Assembly (NCBI GenBank): GCA_047967505.1
Contig: CM106541.1
Length of the DNA stretch: 64,000 bases
From: Dipteris shenzhenensis
Taxonomy: Eukaryota > Polypodiophyta > Polypodiopsida > Gleicheniales
Direction: 5' to 3' (one strand)
Position 1 is the stretch's first letter; each line of letters opens with the position of its first letter. This document shows positions 45,547 to 56,486 of this stretch, one piece after another. Position numbers and translations under genes: made by a program. Below the pieces are notes generated by a model that ran no database searches, had not been told where the DNA came from, and saw only the letters and a program-made list of their open reading frames with translations.

Positions 45547-46447
45547 ACCGGAATCCCTTTTCTTTTCTTTGGCTATGCGCTTCCTGCACTCTCCAATATA
45601 ATGACCTGGCTTCTTGCAATAATGACAAATGCCCTTCTTTTTCTACTTGTTTGTATCACCCTGTGCCTTATAAGAAGGCTGTCTAGAATCAACTTTATGC
45701 TGATGTGTGGGCTGATGGGCATGTGGCTTATGCTGCCCTTTACCCTTGGGCTTTAACTTAGAGATCATAGCATGCTCGCCAACCCGGGTTGCCATATTCT
45801 TGCGTGTTTGTTCCTCCTGCAACAGAAGTCATACCAACTCGTGAAAGGAGAGAGGATTGCTGCCCCCCCTCAATGACAAATTCAGCGTGGTGTGGAAACC
45901 AAGATAGGACTCAAGAAGAGAGTTCAGAGTGGTGGAGATCATCTCTGAATCCGGAATGACTTCGAGAATTCATGGAATCTCCCTCCTTTATATGTGTATG
46001 GGAAAGTTCTTGCTTTGGAAAGGAAACTCTGGCATCGTTTCTTACTGCAAACATACTCTCCAATATTACCCAAGCTGCCATAAATGTCTTGCATGACCAA
46101 ATATGAGGTATAATGAACCTCTTAATGAAAACAAAAATTTCTGAAAGAGCTTGTGCATCTCTAGGGTCCCATCTTTTCTGCTCTGCTGTGGGAGCTCCTG
46201 GAGTGGCTGCTCCAATCACCTGTGCTGTATTTGTACCTCTACCCCTACCTCCAACTGTAGGAGTGATAGGTATAGGTGTTGTATCTAGTCTTTCTTCATC
46301 TCCATTGAAATAATCCCAAAGATTTCTGCCAACTAAGATATTGCGAACCATGAAACTCCACAAGGAGTAGCTAGTGCCACATAACTTATCCTCTTGTGTG
46401 AGAACCCCAAACACCTCATTTGAGTTATTCTGTGCCATTTTTGCCAT
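45547..46447 (-). pseudogene. Copia gag with CCHC knuckle
   Basis: From ATG 46447 the frame gives GVLTQEDKLCGTSYSLWSFM and NLWDYFNGDEE, the DUF4219/UBN2-type gag of Copia. It contains WVILESMFAV and continues in another frame after about 45950 (LESYLGFHTTLNLSLRGGSN). The knuckle is CHYCKKPGHYIGEC near 45600. Two or more stops and at least one shift interrupt it. Confidence 0.88.
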
Positions 46448-47587
46448 ATAAACTTAGAAATACAGCAAACTGAACAAGTTAAATCCCTTCCTAGGATGTA
46501 AGATGCACAAGTAAAATCTACAAAGAAAAATATGCCCACAGTGACAAATACTGTCACAGCCTGTCAAAGGCTCAAAATGCACCATAATGCTCTGCTCAAT
46601 GCCCAAAAATCTGCAAATAGAATCTGCAAAAGGTGACAAAAGTCTGCAATTTGACTCGTACTGAGTCCAAAAACTGTCTGCAAACTTCCAAACTACCCTT
46701 TTACCTGCAAAATTGCAACCCAAATACAAAAGCCCCAATTTCTTGTGGAAAATTGCATACAAAAGAGGGCAAATGGTCTGAAAGCCCCAAATGTTACACA
46801 AATTGCACTCTGCGTGCAAAAGCCCCAAATTTCTGCAAGAAATTGCACCAGAAAGGTGCAAATGAACTAGAAGCCCCAAATTTTTGCAATTCTCTGCAAC
46901 AAATGAAATAGAAGCCCCAAATTTGCTCCCAAAATGTAGGCCAAACAATGGCTCTAGTGCACAAAAATGTCTGCCAAACAACCAACTGCAAATGTCTGCC
47001 CACGAATACAAAATGCTCCAAATTTTTTGCAAAGAAAAGAACCTGTAAAGAAAAAACCTGCAAAGTAATCCTGCAAGAAAATCCTGCAAGGAAATCCTGC
47101 ACAAGGTACAATGCCAACGAAAGTTACAAGGGCCCAACTGTACGGATGACTGATGCCCAATTGTATGGATTTGTAGCAACAGTACGAATTGTACGACAGC
47201 TGTTTATATGGACTGCTGCTGTACGGATGTACGGCTCAAGCTTCTTACGTAGTACGAGCACGTACAGAAGGTAGTACATCGAATAGCTTTGAAGCTGTGT
47301 ACTACCTAGCAGCCAGCAAGCTGTGCGTATGACCAAGCACAAATCTGTTGTACGAAAGTAGGTACGGACTCGCACAGTACGGACGATGTGACGCGATGTA
47401 GCAGAAGACTGTACGGTAGAGGAGCGCATGTTGTACGCCAAAGTGTATGGGCTTTACAAAATCAGTCCTGTACAGATGGACACTGTACAGACAACGAGCT
47501 ATACTGACAACAAGCAGGAAGAGCAAGGAGCAGGGTAGCTGGGCAGGAAGCTTGCGAGCAAGGAAGCTAGGAGCAGGGTCTTGCTGC
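46448..47587 (-). other. Copia 5' leader with degenerate repeats
   Basis: About 1.15 kb lies between the PBS and the gag start. AAAGCCCCAA(A/T)TT followed by TGCAA recurs irregularly at 46728-46920 (plus strand), and GTACGG-rich stretches fill 47140-47420. A 241-residue minus-strand ORF (46454-47179) is Cys/Phe/Leu-rich and repetitive. I do not regard it as a gene. Confidence 0.6.
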
Positions 47588-47599
47588 TCTGATACCAAA
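47588..47599 (-). other. Copia primer binding site (tRNA-iMet type)
   Basis: The minus strand reads TTTGGTATCAGAGCAGC directly after the 5' LTR. TGGTATCAGAGC is the usual plant Copia PBS, complementary to initiator tRNA-Met. Confidence 0.95.
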
Positions 47600-47846
47600 T
47601 GTTAGAAACCAAGAGAGTGAGAGAGCAGGAAGCAAGAGAGCTTAACGTAGTGTTTGCAATAGAAGAAGTGTCTGTTATAAGAAGTGGGATGGGTTTAGTC
47701 TAAGTGACAAAACCTTATCCTTCACTAACCGTAGTTAGTGAACTAACTGTGGTTAGGGGAAAAAACCTCTAAATGAGGGAAAAGTGCCCCTAGCCTACTT
47801 ATTACATTACATTGGTCACTGCTGAATTATAATAATAATTCTAACA
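47600..47846 (-). repeat. Copia 5' LTR
   Basis: 247 bp, TGTTAGAAACC to AATTCTAACA, with GACAT following. It is the partner of 41853-42098. Confidence 0.95.
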
Positions 47847-48929
47847 GACATGCGATATGAAATCATCCAAGCCTACTCATGCTAAACCCATGGAGGATGT
47901 GAGCTAAGGTGGAGGGATTGTTGACCAAACATAGTTGCAAGGCAAAGGCAATGTTGAAATAGAGGAGCAAGATGTGAAATTTTGTTGACTCTCTTTCAAC
48001 CTCATATAGCACTTGAGAAAGCTAAAAAACATCCAAGAATATAGCCTTTTAGACTATTTAAACTAGCCTTTGGAGGATTCAACCTTTGATCAAGGATTCT
48101 AATTGAAATATAGATCAATTCGAAACCCAAAAATATACACTCTTTTACATGATTTAAAGTAGCGTTTGAAGGATTCTACCTAAAACAAAGATAAAAATTT
48201 TAAACTTGTTAGTGTACAATAACACACAAAGTTTTAGGTTTGAGTTACATATAGGTCAAATATAATCATTAGGCTTTTAAGCATGGAAAATATCAAATGG
48301 ACTAAGATATCAATACATAGTAAATACTCAACTGAGTTATACACAAAACTTCATTTTAAGTTCTATAAACCCAACATAAATGCTACAGCTTAAGACAATC
48401 ATAATCCATATCACATCATTCACTATAATCTAATGACTCCTCCATGCACCAAGTTCAAGCATGCATTATAGCATAGCAACAAACTTTGTATGGCTTCTAT
48501 CTTGTGCGTCACAATCAAAGTAACAAGGGCATAAGCACATCTTATAACATAAGGAGCACTGGGTTTCTAATGCTTAGCTCACGGATTCCAAGACTTGGAG
48601 ACACAAACCTTCAAGGCCTCCATAGCTATTCTAGCAAAAGCTTGTGGTTGCACTAGGATCCCATACAAAGGAGGAGGGACACTCTCATGCTCGCAAGCAA
48701 GGTATGCTTTGCCTTCTTGAGGTGTCTCGGTGGGTGGATAGGGACATTGTATACTATACACCCTATGTTCTTTTCTGGGTGTTTAGTAAAGTTGTCGGGT
48801 GCAAGGGTATGCTAGTAGTAGTCCCTTGACGACAACCATCACAGATTTCAACGTGACATTTCTTAAATTCATTGACTACCTTTGTTTGCGTTTGGCAAAA
48901 ACTTTTCTTTTCTATTTTATGCTCGTAAG
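47847..48929. other. Unassigned spacer between two LTR elements
   Basis: AT-rich sequence with no protein motif that I recognise. It belongs to the host sequence into which both neighbouring elements inserted, or to an older unrecognised repeat. Confidence 0.3.
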
Positions 48930-49227
48930 TGTTGGAGATATCATAGTCAAGGAGTGTGTTGGTGTGAAGTGTTGGTGTGTAGTACTAGGTGATCTAGTAC
49001 TAGTCTATGTGTGTGTCTTGTGTGAGTGCCACGTGTCATCATGGGACTTATCCCATATGCACTAGGTGCTAGTGTGTGAGTGAGTAGCCTACATAAGGCT
49101 TGTACTTCACTTGTCTTGTCATACTTGATGAATGAATGAAAGCCTTCTTCATGTCTTCATTTGAGCATTATTTCCTCACACCCTAACTCTCTCTCTCTCT
49201 CTCTCTCCTTTCACCATGTTTCTAACA
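48930..49227 (+). repeat. 5' LTR of the gag-only element
   Basis: 298 bp, with a single CT tract near its end. A block of about 85 bp (about 49003-49088, from after CTAGTACTAGTCT to before ACATAAGGCTTG) is missing from the 3' LTR. Confidence 0.93.
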
Positions 49228-49239
49228 TGGTATCAGAGC
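49228..49239 (+). other. Primer binding site (tRNA-iMet type)
   Basis: TGGTATCAGAGC directly follows the 5' LTR. A second, altered copy of the flanking text (ATGGTATGAGAGCCACC) occurs at about 49303-49320. Confidence 0.95.
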
Positions 49240-50022
49240 GACCTTCCATAGCTGCCACGTCACCCTTGCCCTAACCCTAATTTGTCACTCTAGCTCAAGC
49301 TCCATGGTATGAGAGCCACCTTCCATAGTTGCCATGTCACCCTTGCCCTAATTCGTCACTCTAGCTCAAGCTCCATTTCTCTCATGCAACCGCCTCAGTT
49401 CTGCCTCCTTCTCTTGCGGTCCTTTGCACTCCTACCTGCCCACCTAGAACCTCCATAGCCGCCTCTTCTTCGCATCCATTTATGCCTGTGTAACCTCTCC
49501 ACAGCCTTGCTAATCAACTGTGCGCGTGCAGGCTGCACCTACACGTGTGGAGGTCTAGGCAGCTTTAACGCCCTGTAAGCTAGCCGATCCACACATTCTT
49601 CAAGGCCCGCATGCACATGTGGAGCTCTCCATCGTCGAACTCAAGGTTTCGGTGCTGTTGCTACATATCCGCCTTTAACAGAGTCATTTTCAAAGTGTTT
49701 CAAGACTTCCAACACATCCAAATCAGCCGATTCTTTCCTTGAAGACCCGCTGCAACACCTTGATGTACTTTGGACAGCCAATTTTGCATTTTGGAGCTAT
49801 TATCATACATTTGTTGCAACCGCTCTCACACGAGGGAGTCTCACTGCATTCTGGAGCATCTCTTACAGTCACCTCACTATTTCAGAGTTTCTTTGCTACT
49901 GTTTGGACCATATTCCAACTGATTTGGTTATTTGAAGGCGGTTGTTGCACTTCGAAGTATTTTTGGAGCTGTCCTACTTTATTTCAAGGCTGTTGCCCAC
50001 CTTCACGCAGTTCTCTTCAATC

Positions 50023-50900
50023 ATGTCTTCTTTGTTTTCAAGTTCTATCCTTGTTGAGAAGTTTAAGGGGGAAGGTTTTCCCACATGGCAAACCAAGATG
50101 CAATTGTTGCTTATGCGTGAAGGAGTTTGGGATGTTGAGGAGACCAAGTTGAGCTACTTGATCAATAACACCAAAAGTTTTGGAAGTAGCAGAATTCTAA
50201 GGCCATTGCCCTCATTGGTCTTTGCTTAGCTAACTCTCTCATCCATCATGAGGATTTCAAGTCAACAACTAAGCAGATTTGGAGTCTCGCCTCGAGACCT
50301 TCTTTGGTAATAAAATCAACGACTCTAAAGTCTTTCTAAAGCTCAAATTTTATGATCTGAAAATGAAAGAGAGTGATGAGTTGAGTGATCATCTAGCTCG
50401 GTTTTAATCTCTTGTTCAACAACTCTCAAATTTAAAGAGTGTCCCTGATAATGAAGATAAGATGGCCGTCCTTATGAAGAAAATGCATGGCATTTCTCGC
50501 TTTAAGCACACTCGACATCCTTCATCTTGCCATTACCACGTTTGATGATATGGTGACCCTGCTCATTGAGAAGGATCGTCGCAATAAGAAATCCGTTCTT
50601 GCCTCCCCTATTGATCATGCATTTCCTTCCACAAGCAAATGGAAGACCAACAAGAACATCATTTGCAAGTTTTGCAAGACGAAAGGACATATTGAAGCCC
50701 ATTGCTTCAAAAAAAAAGCAAAGGAACAAGAGACGCATCATGCCAATCTTTTCGCTGAGGACGAAGCTGAACCTGAAGAGCCCCCAAAGGAGATACATGC
50801 AACTACAACAGAGATTCATGGCCTCTCTCTCTTGACGACGACGATCCATTTGACCAAGATTGTGCTTTCTAAGCCCCTATTCTATGTGTATTTGTGTTGA
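50023..50900 (+). pseudogene. Gag of the TR-GAG element (UBN2-type with CCHC)
   Basis: The ATG at 50023 starts MSSLFSSSILVEKFKGEGF, then TWQTKMQLLLMREGVWDV, the opening of the Copia gag. After a frame change at about 50200, the sequence ALIGLCLANSLIH, TTKQIWSL, MKESDELSDHLARF and MAVLMKKMHGISRF continues the UBN2 fold. In the frame 50487-50900 the knuckle CKFCKTKGHIEAHC follows RRNKKSVLAS. Shifts near 50200, 50300 and 50490 and a stop in LARF-stop show decay. No protease motif is clear after 50900. Confidence 0.85.
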
Positions 50901-51218
50901 GTCAAATAAAGGTTCTCAACCTTGAGTTGTCCCTCTAAATTAAATGTCTTTGGAGTCAATAAGAAGTCCTCTGCCCTGGGTTGTCCCCCAAAAATGATTG
51001 TATTGTGTTTTACTGTGGTTGATGATACCGACCACCCAATTCAAAGTAAGGGGGGATGACGAGTTATGGTTTGCCCTTGCCAGTCGCATGCTAACTGAGA
51101 AGTCACTATCACTCAAGAGGTGTTGGATAGTTGGACTTGCTCTTTGCAATATTACAATGTAGGGGGGATCGCTCTACTCTTGCGTGTTGGGTCTCACACT
51201 CTTTACTCTAAAGGGTAG
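50901..51218 (+). other. Non-coding 3' internal region of the TR-GAG element
   Basis: There is no clear pol domain. A stretch reading DDTDHPIQSKGG could be a trace of the protease C-terminal region. Two GGGGGGAT purine runs (about 51050 and 51163) occur before the 3' LTR. Confidence 0.4.
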
Positions 51219-51385
51219 TGTTGGAGATATCATAGTCAAAGAGTGTGTTGTTGTGAAGCGTTGGTGTGTAGTACTAGGTGATCTAGCACTAGTCTAACAT
51301 AAGGCTTGTACTTCACTTGTCTTGTCTTACTTGATGAATGAATGAAAGCCTTCTTCATGTCTTCATTTGAGCATTATTTCCTCAC

Positions 51386-51432
<47 letters not shown>

Positions 51433-51450
51433 ATTATTTCCTCACACCCT

Positions 51451-51489
<39 letters not shown>

Positions 51490-51507
51490 TTCACCATGTT
51501 TGTAATA
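51219..51507 (+). repeat. 3' LTR of the gag-only element
   Basis: 289 bp. Compared with the 5' LTR it lacks about 85 bp and has gained a duplication of ATTATTTCCTCACACCCT with two expanded CT microsatellites (51389-51429 and 51453-51487). Confidence 0.93.
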
Positions 51508-51512
51508 GTAAG

Positions 51513-52507
51513 TCCCAAATTGCTAGCTCACCCTACATCGTATCATCCTGAACTAGTCAGCAACAGCCAACCCCTACTCCGTAAGTAACCTAATTATGTA
51601 CATATCATGATCCAAGAGCCATTAACACAAAATAAGGCCACTCAATTTCAAAAAGGAAACAAACGTAATGGGAACACCTCAATCAACATGTTGAAAAAGG
51701 GGACAAGCTTCCATTATCTTACTAATCTTTAAAAAAATTAGATTAGCGTTTAGATAGTTTTTTCAATTGCATCAATTTTTTCATGTCTAAGATGATTGAA
51801 AATCTCCAGATTCATGTTGAAAGAAAAAAACTTCATGGAATTCAACAAATCCAGTTGCCCTCCGTGGTGTACAAACTTGGAATTAACAGGTGTGAGATGA
51901 GATCCTGGCTTGAGTTATAGAGTTATTATAAATACTCACTAGCCATAATATTAACCTGCATCAGTTTCTAAAGGTGCTTAAGTGGACGAGGTAATGAAGA
52001 AAAATTTTCTCAAGACAATCCTGTCCAACACTTCAAAATTCGTTCAAGAACTCAACAATCAGCAGAATGCTACTGCTAATCCTTAGAGAGCATCCTGCAC
52101 CAATATTAATTGCAAAGGTCAACTGCTAGTTCTTTTTTTTTTTTAAGCATGTTTATAAGTGATGAGAGGCAGAATTCTGGCCACAACTCACTGACAAGAG
52201 TGATTATGATTACCCATTCAGAATCAAGCTATATCACATCTCAACTTCAGGAGGTTATTGGACCTTTGCAGTTCCAATCTTTTCAAAGATACAATTGACA
52301 CACAATGGTTTGTGCTTTCCATGTGCTTTGATCCTTTTAAAGAGAGAGAGAGAGAAGGAAAAAAGTATCAATCAGGTTTCAAGACAAATAAACTCATTTA
52401 CGAGGAAAAATATTTGTCATGCCAGACCACTCTTCTGTAGGGCAATGGAGTTTCTTTCAGGAATGTATGTCAAAATTCATCCACACAACATGTGGTAGAT
52501 GTATGAA
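51513..52507. other. Spacer and probable 3' flank of the SPCS3 gene
   Basis: No TE motif is seen. As the region directly downstream of the minus-strand SPCS3 stop codon, the part near 52.5 kb should hold its 3' UTR and polyadenylation site. I cannot point to a definite signal. Confidence 0.35.
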
Positions 52508-53251
52508 CTAATGATAATTGTCAGGAAACTGGAACCCTGTAAAAACTCTTTTCCCAGTGAACATCATGCCAGTTATAGGCATAACGTTCCAATACATGGT
52601 GAGGTTGAAATCACGACCTCGTAGATTGTTTCCCTACAAGTAGCACATAATGAATAGCAGAAATAGTCAACATTTTGCAACAAAGATATAAACAAGACAG
52701 ATAATGCGGCCTATTCCAGAATGTTGCAATACTTGCTTAGCATAAGATCCTGAAATTCACAAACTAATTTTGCTTCTGCGACTTACTTGATCCACCAGAA
52801 AGTACTTGTTATATATGTAATGCTGAAATTTTGCATCCTCCTTTGAGGTGATAATTTTGTCCCACAATGATATCTAAGCACACACATTTGCCATTTTCAA
52901 GGGCTCAAACACCATCAACAATGAAAAGCTGCTATCTCCATGAAGTCCAGAAATTCATTTACCTGGTTCCAAGAGTTTTCTGGGGTTGCATACTCGGCAG
53001 CAACAAATACGAAAAGCTAAAATGTGAACATGGGATTCAAGTCAGTCCTTGAACACTAGCTGTTTAAGAAAAAATCAACATGATACTCCAGTCATTTCTT
53101 GAACAAGCAGGTGTTTTGGAAAAAAGTACTGTGATCACAATGGAGCTAAAAAGTACACCCCTTTCTATGCCTCATAATTTCAGCACACCTGTTTAGTGTT
53201 CCACGAAAATATAGATGTCAAATCTGCTGATACATTCAGTGTCACCTTCGC
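52508..53251 (-). CDS. SPCS3: Signal peptidase complex subunit 3 (SPC22/23), C-terminal exons
   Basis: Four minus-strand exons with good GT/AG borders and phase 0 throughout: 53251-53189 (AKVTLNVSADLTSIFSWNTKQ without its last residue), 53016-52963 (LFVFVAAEYATPENSWNQ), 52873-52787 (ISLWDKIITSKEDAKFQHY plus YNKYFLVDQ) and 52633-52508 (NNLRGRDFNLTMYWNVMP, ending PDNYH and TAG). Together they encode 109 residues matching about residue 58 to the end of the 167-residue plant protein. The subunit sits in the ER membrane by an N-terminal helix, with this domain in the lumen, and supports signal peptide removal. The N-terminal helix and the start codon were not found between 53252 and 54530. They must lie farther away across a repeat-filled intron, or be lost. 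No stops or shifts occur in the four exons. Confidence 0.9.
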
Positions 53252-54530
53252 CTGCACAAGATATAGCCAATGTGAGCACAACAATAAAACAAAGCCACAA
53301 ATCTTGAGCAGTGATTCATGTATGGAAGACACAATATAAGATATTATTTTGACTATGTCATCTCAAGTGATTTCTTGATATATAACATGCATGGCTTTGA
53401 TATTAATTTGTAGAAGCTATGTCCCATGTTATAAAACCCACATAAGAATCAACTGAATCCTTCAAAGTTGGCTGATCATACATATTATGGCCTTGTGAAG
53501 TTCCTAAATATCAATTTATTTTATTATTGAAGTTGGGAGCAACCATGCAGTTCATTTAAGAAAAGTGCATGGAACAAGTGACCAAACATACCAGGAAGTT
53601 TGGAAAAGGCTTTATAGAGTGAAATGGAGTAAACACATGTCAAATATTGGTATCTGAGGCAGATGAATAGCAGGGTTTACAGATGGTAATGGGTAACTGT
53701 AACAAGATAGTTAGCCTTTGGGGGCTTGAGGTTTAAGAAAGTCATGATTCATGAAAAATAGTGCAAAGTGCAGAATCCGAAATTCGAGCATACCAGCATG
53801 ACCGCTGCTTGCTGGTTTTGTCAAGTGTCATCATAGTGGATGAAAGTACAGCAACAAAGGGGATAAAGACATTGCATGGAATTATGGACTTCGTCATTGC
53901 CACAGAAAGAGAGAATTTATATGGCAGGGTTTACAGACTCGTAATATGTAGCTGTAATCAAATACTTGTTATGGTATCTTCTAACTCGGTACTGACACCA
54001 AAAATGGCAGCGCCTACACATTTCCAATATGTAGCTGTGCTAAAATTTGTTTGATAGCAATTTCAGGGGGAAGAGCTGAGAGAGCTGCACACCTGCCTCC
54101 AGGTCCTTAGGGGTTAGCAAAAGTGGATTCGAGGTCTGGTCGAAGCTGGGAAGGTTGGGAAAGTCCTGAAGACGAGCAAGAAATTCTCCAATTCAGGATT
54201 TGGCTATTCCAATGGTTTGGTTCTAATACTCCTGACAGGCCGCAAGATGCGGTTCCTTGTGCTTTGCAAGAGGAGAGGAGTGATGTGCCTTTGTCTGATG
54301 TGCAAGATGGCATTCGATAAGTGCATTGCTGTGCCAGTCACTTGAAATGCTGTGGTTGATACGACAGAGGTATAAGCATCAAGTAAAGACCCGACACAGA
54401 AGGAACAAGATCTTTTGCCTCGAGCCTCAGAAATGAGAACCATTCAGTCTACTCAGCTTCAGACATCCTTGACACATTAAGGAAAACATGCAGTTCAAGA
54501 AGGAGATTGCTGCCAGGAGAGGAAACTATG
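53252..54530. other. Probable SPCS3 intron or upstream sequence
   Basis: I searched the minus strand for the missing N-terminal exon (a hydrophobic helix followed by the segment before AKVTLN) and found none. Short ORFs such as 53761-54054 and 54123-54320 (plus) show no known motif. Confidence 0.4.
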
Positions 54531-54909
54531 ATATATATACCTTTGTAAGACTAGAATAAGTACAATCATACAAATTTAGATTTTTTGTTGTTCTAAGGAC
54601 CAAAAATCTACACAGAAAATAAAAGAGAAAATGAAAGAGAAGAAAAAAGAGGTAAACAAAAACTTTTATGAAAAACAAAAGGAAGACATACTTAGCAAGT
54701 AAAGCAACACTTATGTCGTCATCAGTGCCAAAGCATAAGCAACTATACTCGGTTTCTAAAGACCCGCAGAGTCTCTTGGGAAAACCCAGTGCTTACTAAA
54801 ATACGTCAAATAAACAAAAGAGAAAGAAAACAAGAAATAAAGAAGGAAAGAAGAAGGTGACTAAGCAAAAATAAACAAGTCAAGAAACAAAATCTTCCAA
54901 AAAACTAGA

Positions 54910-54913
<4 letters not shown>

Positions 54914-54958
<45 letters not shown>
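54914..54958. repeat. (CT)n microsatellite
   Basis: About 22 uninterrupted TC units. Confidence 0.95.
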
Positions 54959-54963
<5 letters not shown>

Positions 54964-55433
54964 TATAAAAAGCTAAATGGACCCTTTACAATTATGTATC
55001 GCTTCCTACAAAGAGGCAAAATTGCATTCCTAACTTAAAAAGCACAAGCATATACCTAGATGAATCCAAGAACATTCCCAAACTCATCCTCTAAAAACAC
55101 AACATAGTGGAGTTTCAATCTCACGATAGTCACTCATAAAATTGAAAACCATAAACTCCATCACGCATGGCAGGGACTAGCTCCTATGACATCCCCACTG
55201 ACGTCATCAACGCCCAAAAGTGGGTGTAGACCATAGTATAAAAATATGCTCTCACACATACAAATCCACACACCCACACATACTTGAGCATCCATTTATA
55301 CAAAGTCTTTGTACTGAGTTTCTGTCGGCACTCCGGAGGTGAAGGGCAAACTTAGCCATGACAAAGGTTAGCACTAAAGGAGAAGGCTAATCAAAAAGTA
55401 GTCCAAATCTCTTCATTCAAGCTACAACTGCTT

Positions 55434-55910
55434 GTGAAGTCTAAACTGCTTGAGAAAGCACAAGCATACTCAATCAAACTCTCTTTTGAAACTAAAACAA
55501 AAACGGACTATTCAGATCCCCACTTTTTGTTTTCAGCTTATGTTGAATCATTCTACACATACCTAAGGCTGTGTTTTTACCATCCAACCATCCTTTCTAC
55601 GAGCTGGAGTGACAGTTTTCACTTGGGCTATAAGCTCAATGGAGGAACTTCCCACTCTCCAACAAAGGGTATAATTTATTACCTGGTTCATATGGATTCT
55701 AAGTATGAATTTCTGGACACAACTTTGGTTTTCCAGGTTTGGTTCCAGCCATGTGAGGTGGGAGAACAGTTCCTAACAGTTTTTCCAGCTCATTTTTGCA
55801 ACAAAAGGGGCAATCGAATACCCAATACATGCTCTACATCAAAATTCAAGAAAATATATTTTCAACTTGTTCTATGCAATTTAAAAGGCACAGCCAGCTT
55901 AAAAGATTGA
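55434..55910 (+). other. Unidentified 158-residue open frame
   Basis: This ORF lies between the two 200-bp direct repeats. It starts MKSKLLEKAQAYSIKLSFE and contains aromatic-rich stretches (YSDPHFLFSAYVESFYTYL). I recognise no domain, and composition alone does not distinguish it from chance. It is listed because it is the longest open frame in the segment. Confidence 0.2.
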
Positions 55911-56486
55911 GAGCTGTTTTGTAAGTCATCACTAAGCTTGATCCATATACCTTTGTAAGACTGAATATATCCAATCAAACAAATTTAGATTTTTTCTTGT
56001 TCTAAAGTGCAAAAATCTACACAGAAAATAAAAGAGAAAACGAAAGAGAAGAAAAAAGAGGTAACAAAAACTTTTTGAAAAACAAAAGGAAGACGTACTT
56101 AGCAAGCAAAGCCACACTTATGTCGTCATCAATGCCCAAGCTTGATCCACATGCTTACAATGAAGCAATTTTTTGGAATTTCAGTAAATTGGGATGCCGA
56201 CCGTGCAAATTCTGCTTCTCTGCAGACTTTCTTCAACTTGGAATACATTTGGAGTGATTTCCAGGAAGAAGCACTTCCAACAACTCAAAGAGCTTCTGCT
56301 TTTAAGGATTATATTTATGCACATTGACAATTTTGCACTTTCAAATGCAAATGGACTTCTTTATTCATCCAAGTTTGTAATACGTGCGACTTGGTTATGT
56401 CCTTTACCATCATTTCAGTCAAGTGTGTAACAGAGCACAGCGTGATGGCAAAAGCGCTTTTTATTTAAGCACCTAAAAATTAAAAA

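Larger units (their letters stand above)
41853..47846 (-). mobile_element. Full-length Ty1/Copia retrotransposon, TSD GACAT
   Basis: LTRs of 246 and 247 bp (41853-42098 and 47600-47846) start TGTTA and end TAACA. The same pentamer, GACAT, flanks both ends (41848-41852 and 47847-47851). On the minus strand the 5' LTR is followed by a tRNA-iMet PBS and the 3' LTR is preceded by a G-rich polypurine tract. The LTRs differ at about nine positions plus one indel, roughly 96% identity. Inside are gag, a CCHC knuckle, protease, integrase, RT and RNase H, in Copia order and all minus strand. Stops and an integrase active-site change make it inactive. Confidence 0.96.
48930..51507 (+). mobile_element. 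Gag-only Copia LTR element (TR-GAG type), TSD GTAAG
   Basis: The LTRs at 48930-49227 and 51219-51507 both begin TGTTGGAGATATCATAG. The 5' LTR ends TCTAACA and the 3' LTR ends TGTAATA. Both ends are flanked by GTAAG (48925-48929 and 51508-51512). A tRNA-iMet PBS follows the 5' LTR. The 2-kb interior codes for gag with a CCHC knuckle; integrase, RT and RNase H are absent. This is the structure described as terminal-repeat retrotransposon with GAG domain, which depends on a full Copia relative for mobility. Confidence 0.93.
54531..56139. repeat. Direct repeat pair of about 200 bp, 1.4 kb apart
   Basis: Copies at about 54531-54733 and 55938-56139 share ATACCTTTGTAAGACT, AAATCTACACAGAAAATAAA, GAAGACxTACTTAGCAAG and CACTTATGTCGTCATCA in the same order, with scattered differences. 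Between them lie a CT microsatellite and a 158-residue ORF. They could be degenerate terminal repeats of an unrecognised element or a segmental duplication; no retroelement protein is visible inside. Confidence 0.8.

Noticed and set aside
46454-47179. 241-residue Cys/Phe/Leu-rich ORF in the Copia leader
   Set aside because: It lies in the repetitive 5' leader between PBS and gag. The residues follow from the AAGCCCCAA/TGCAA repeats, and no family is recognisable.
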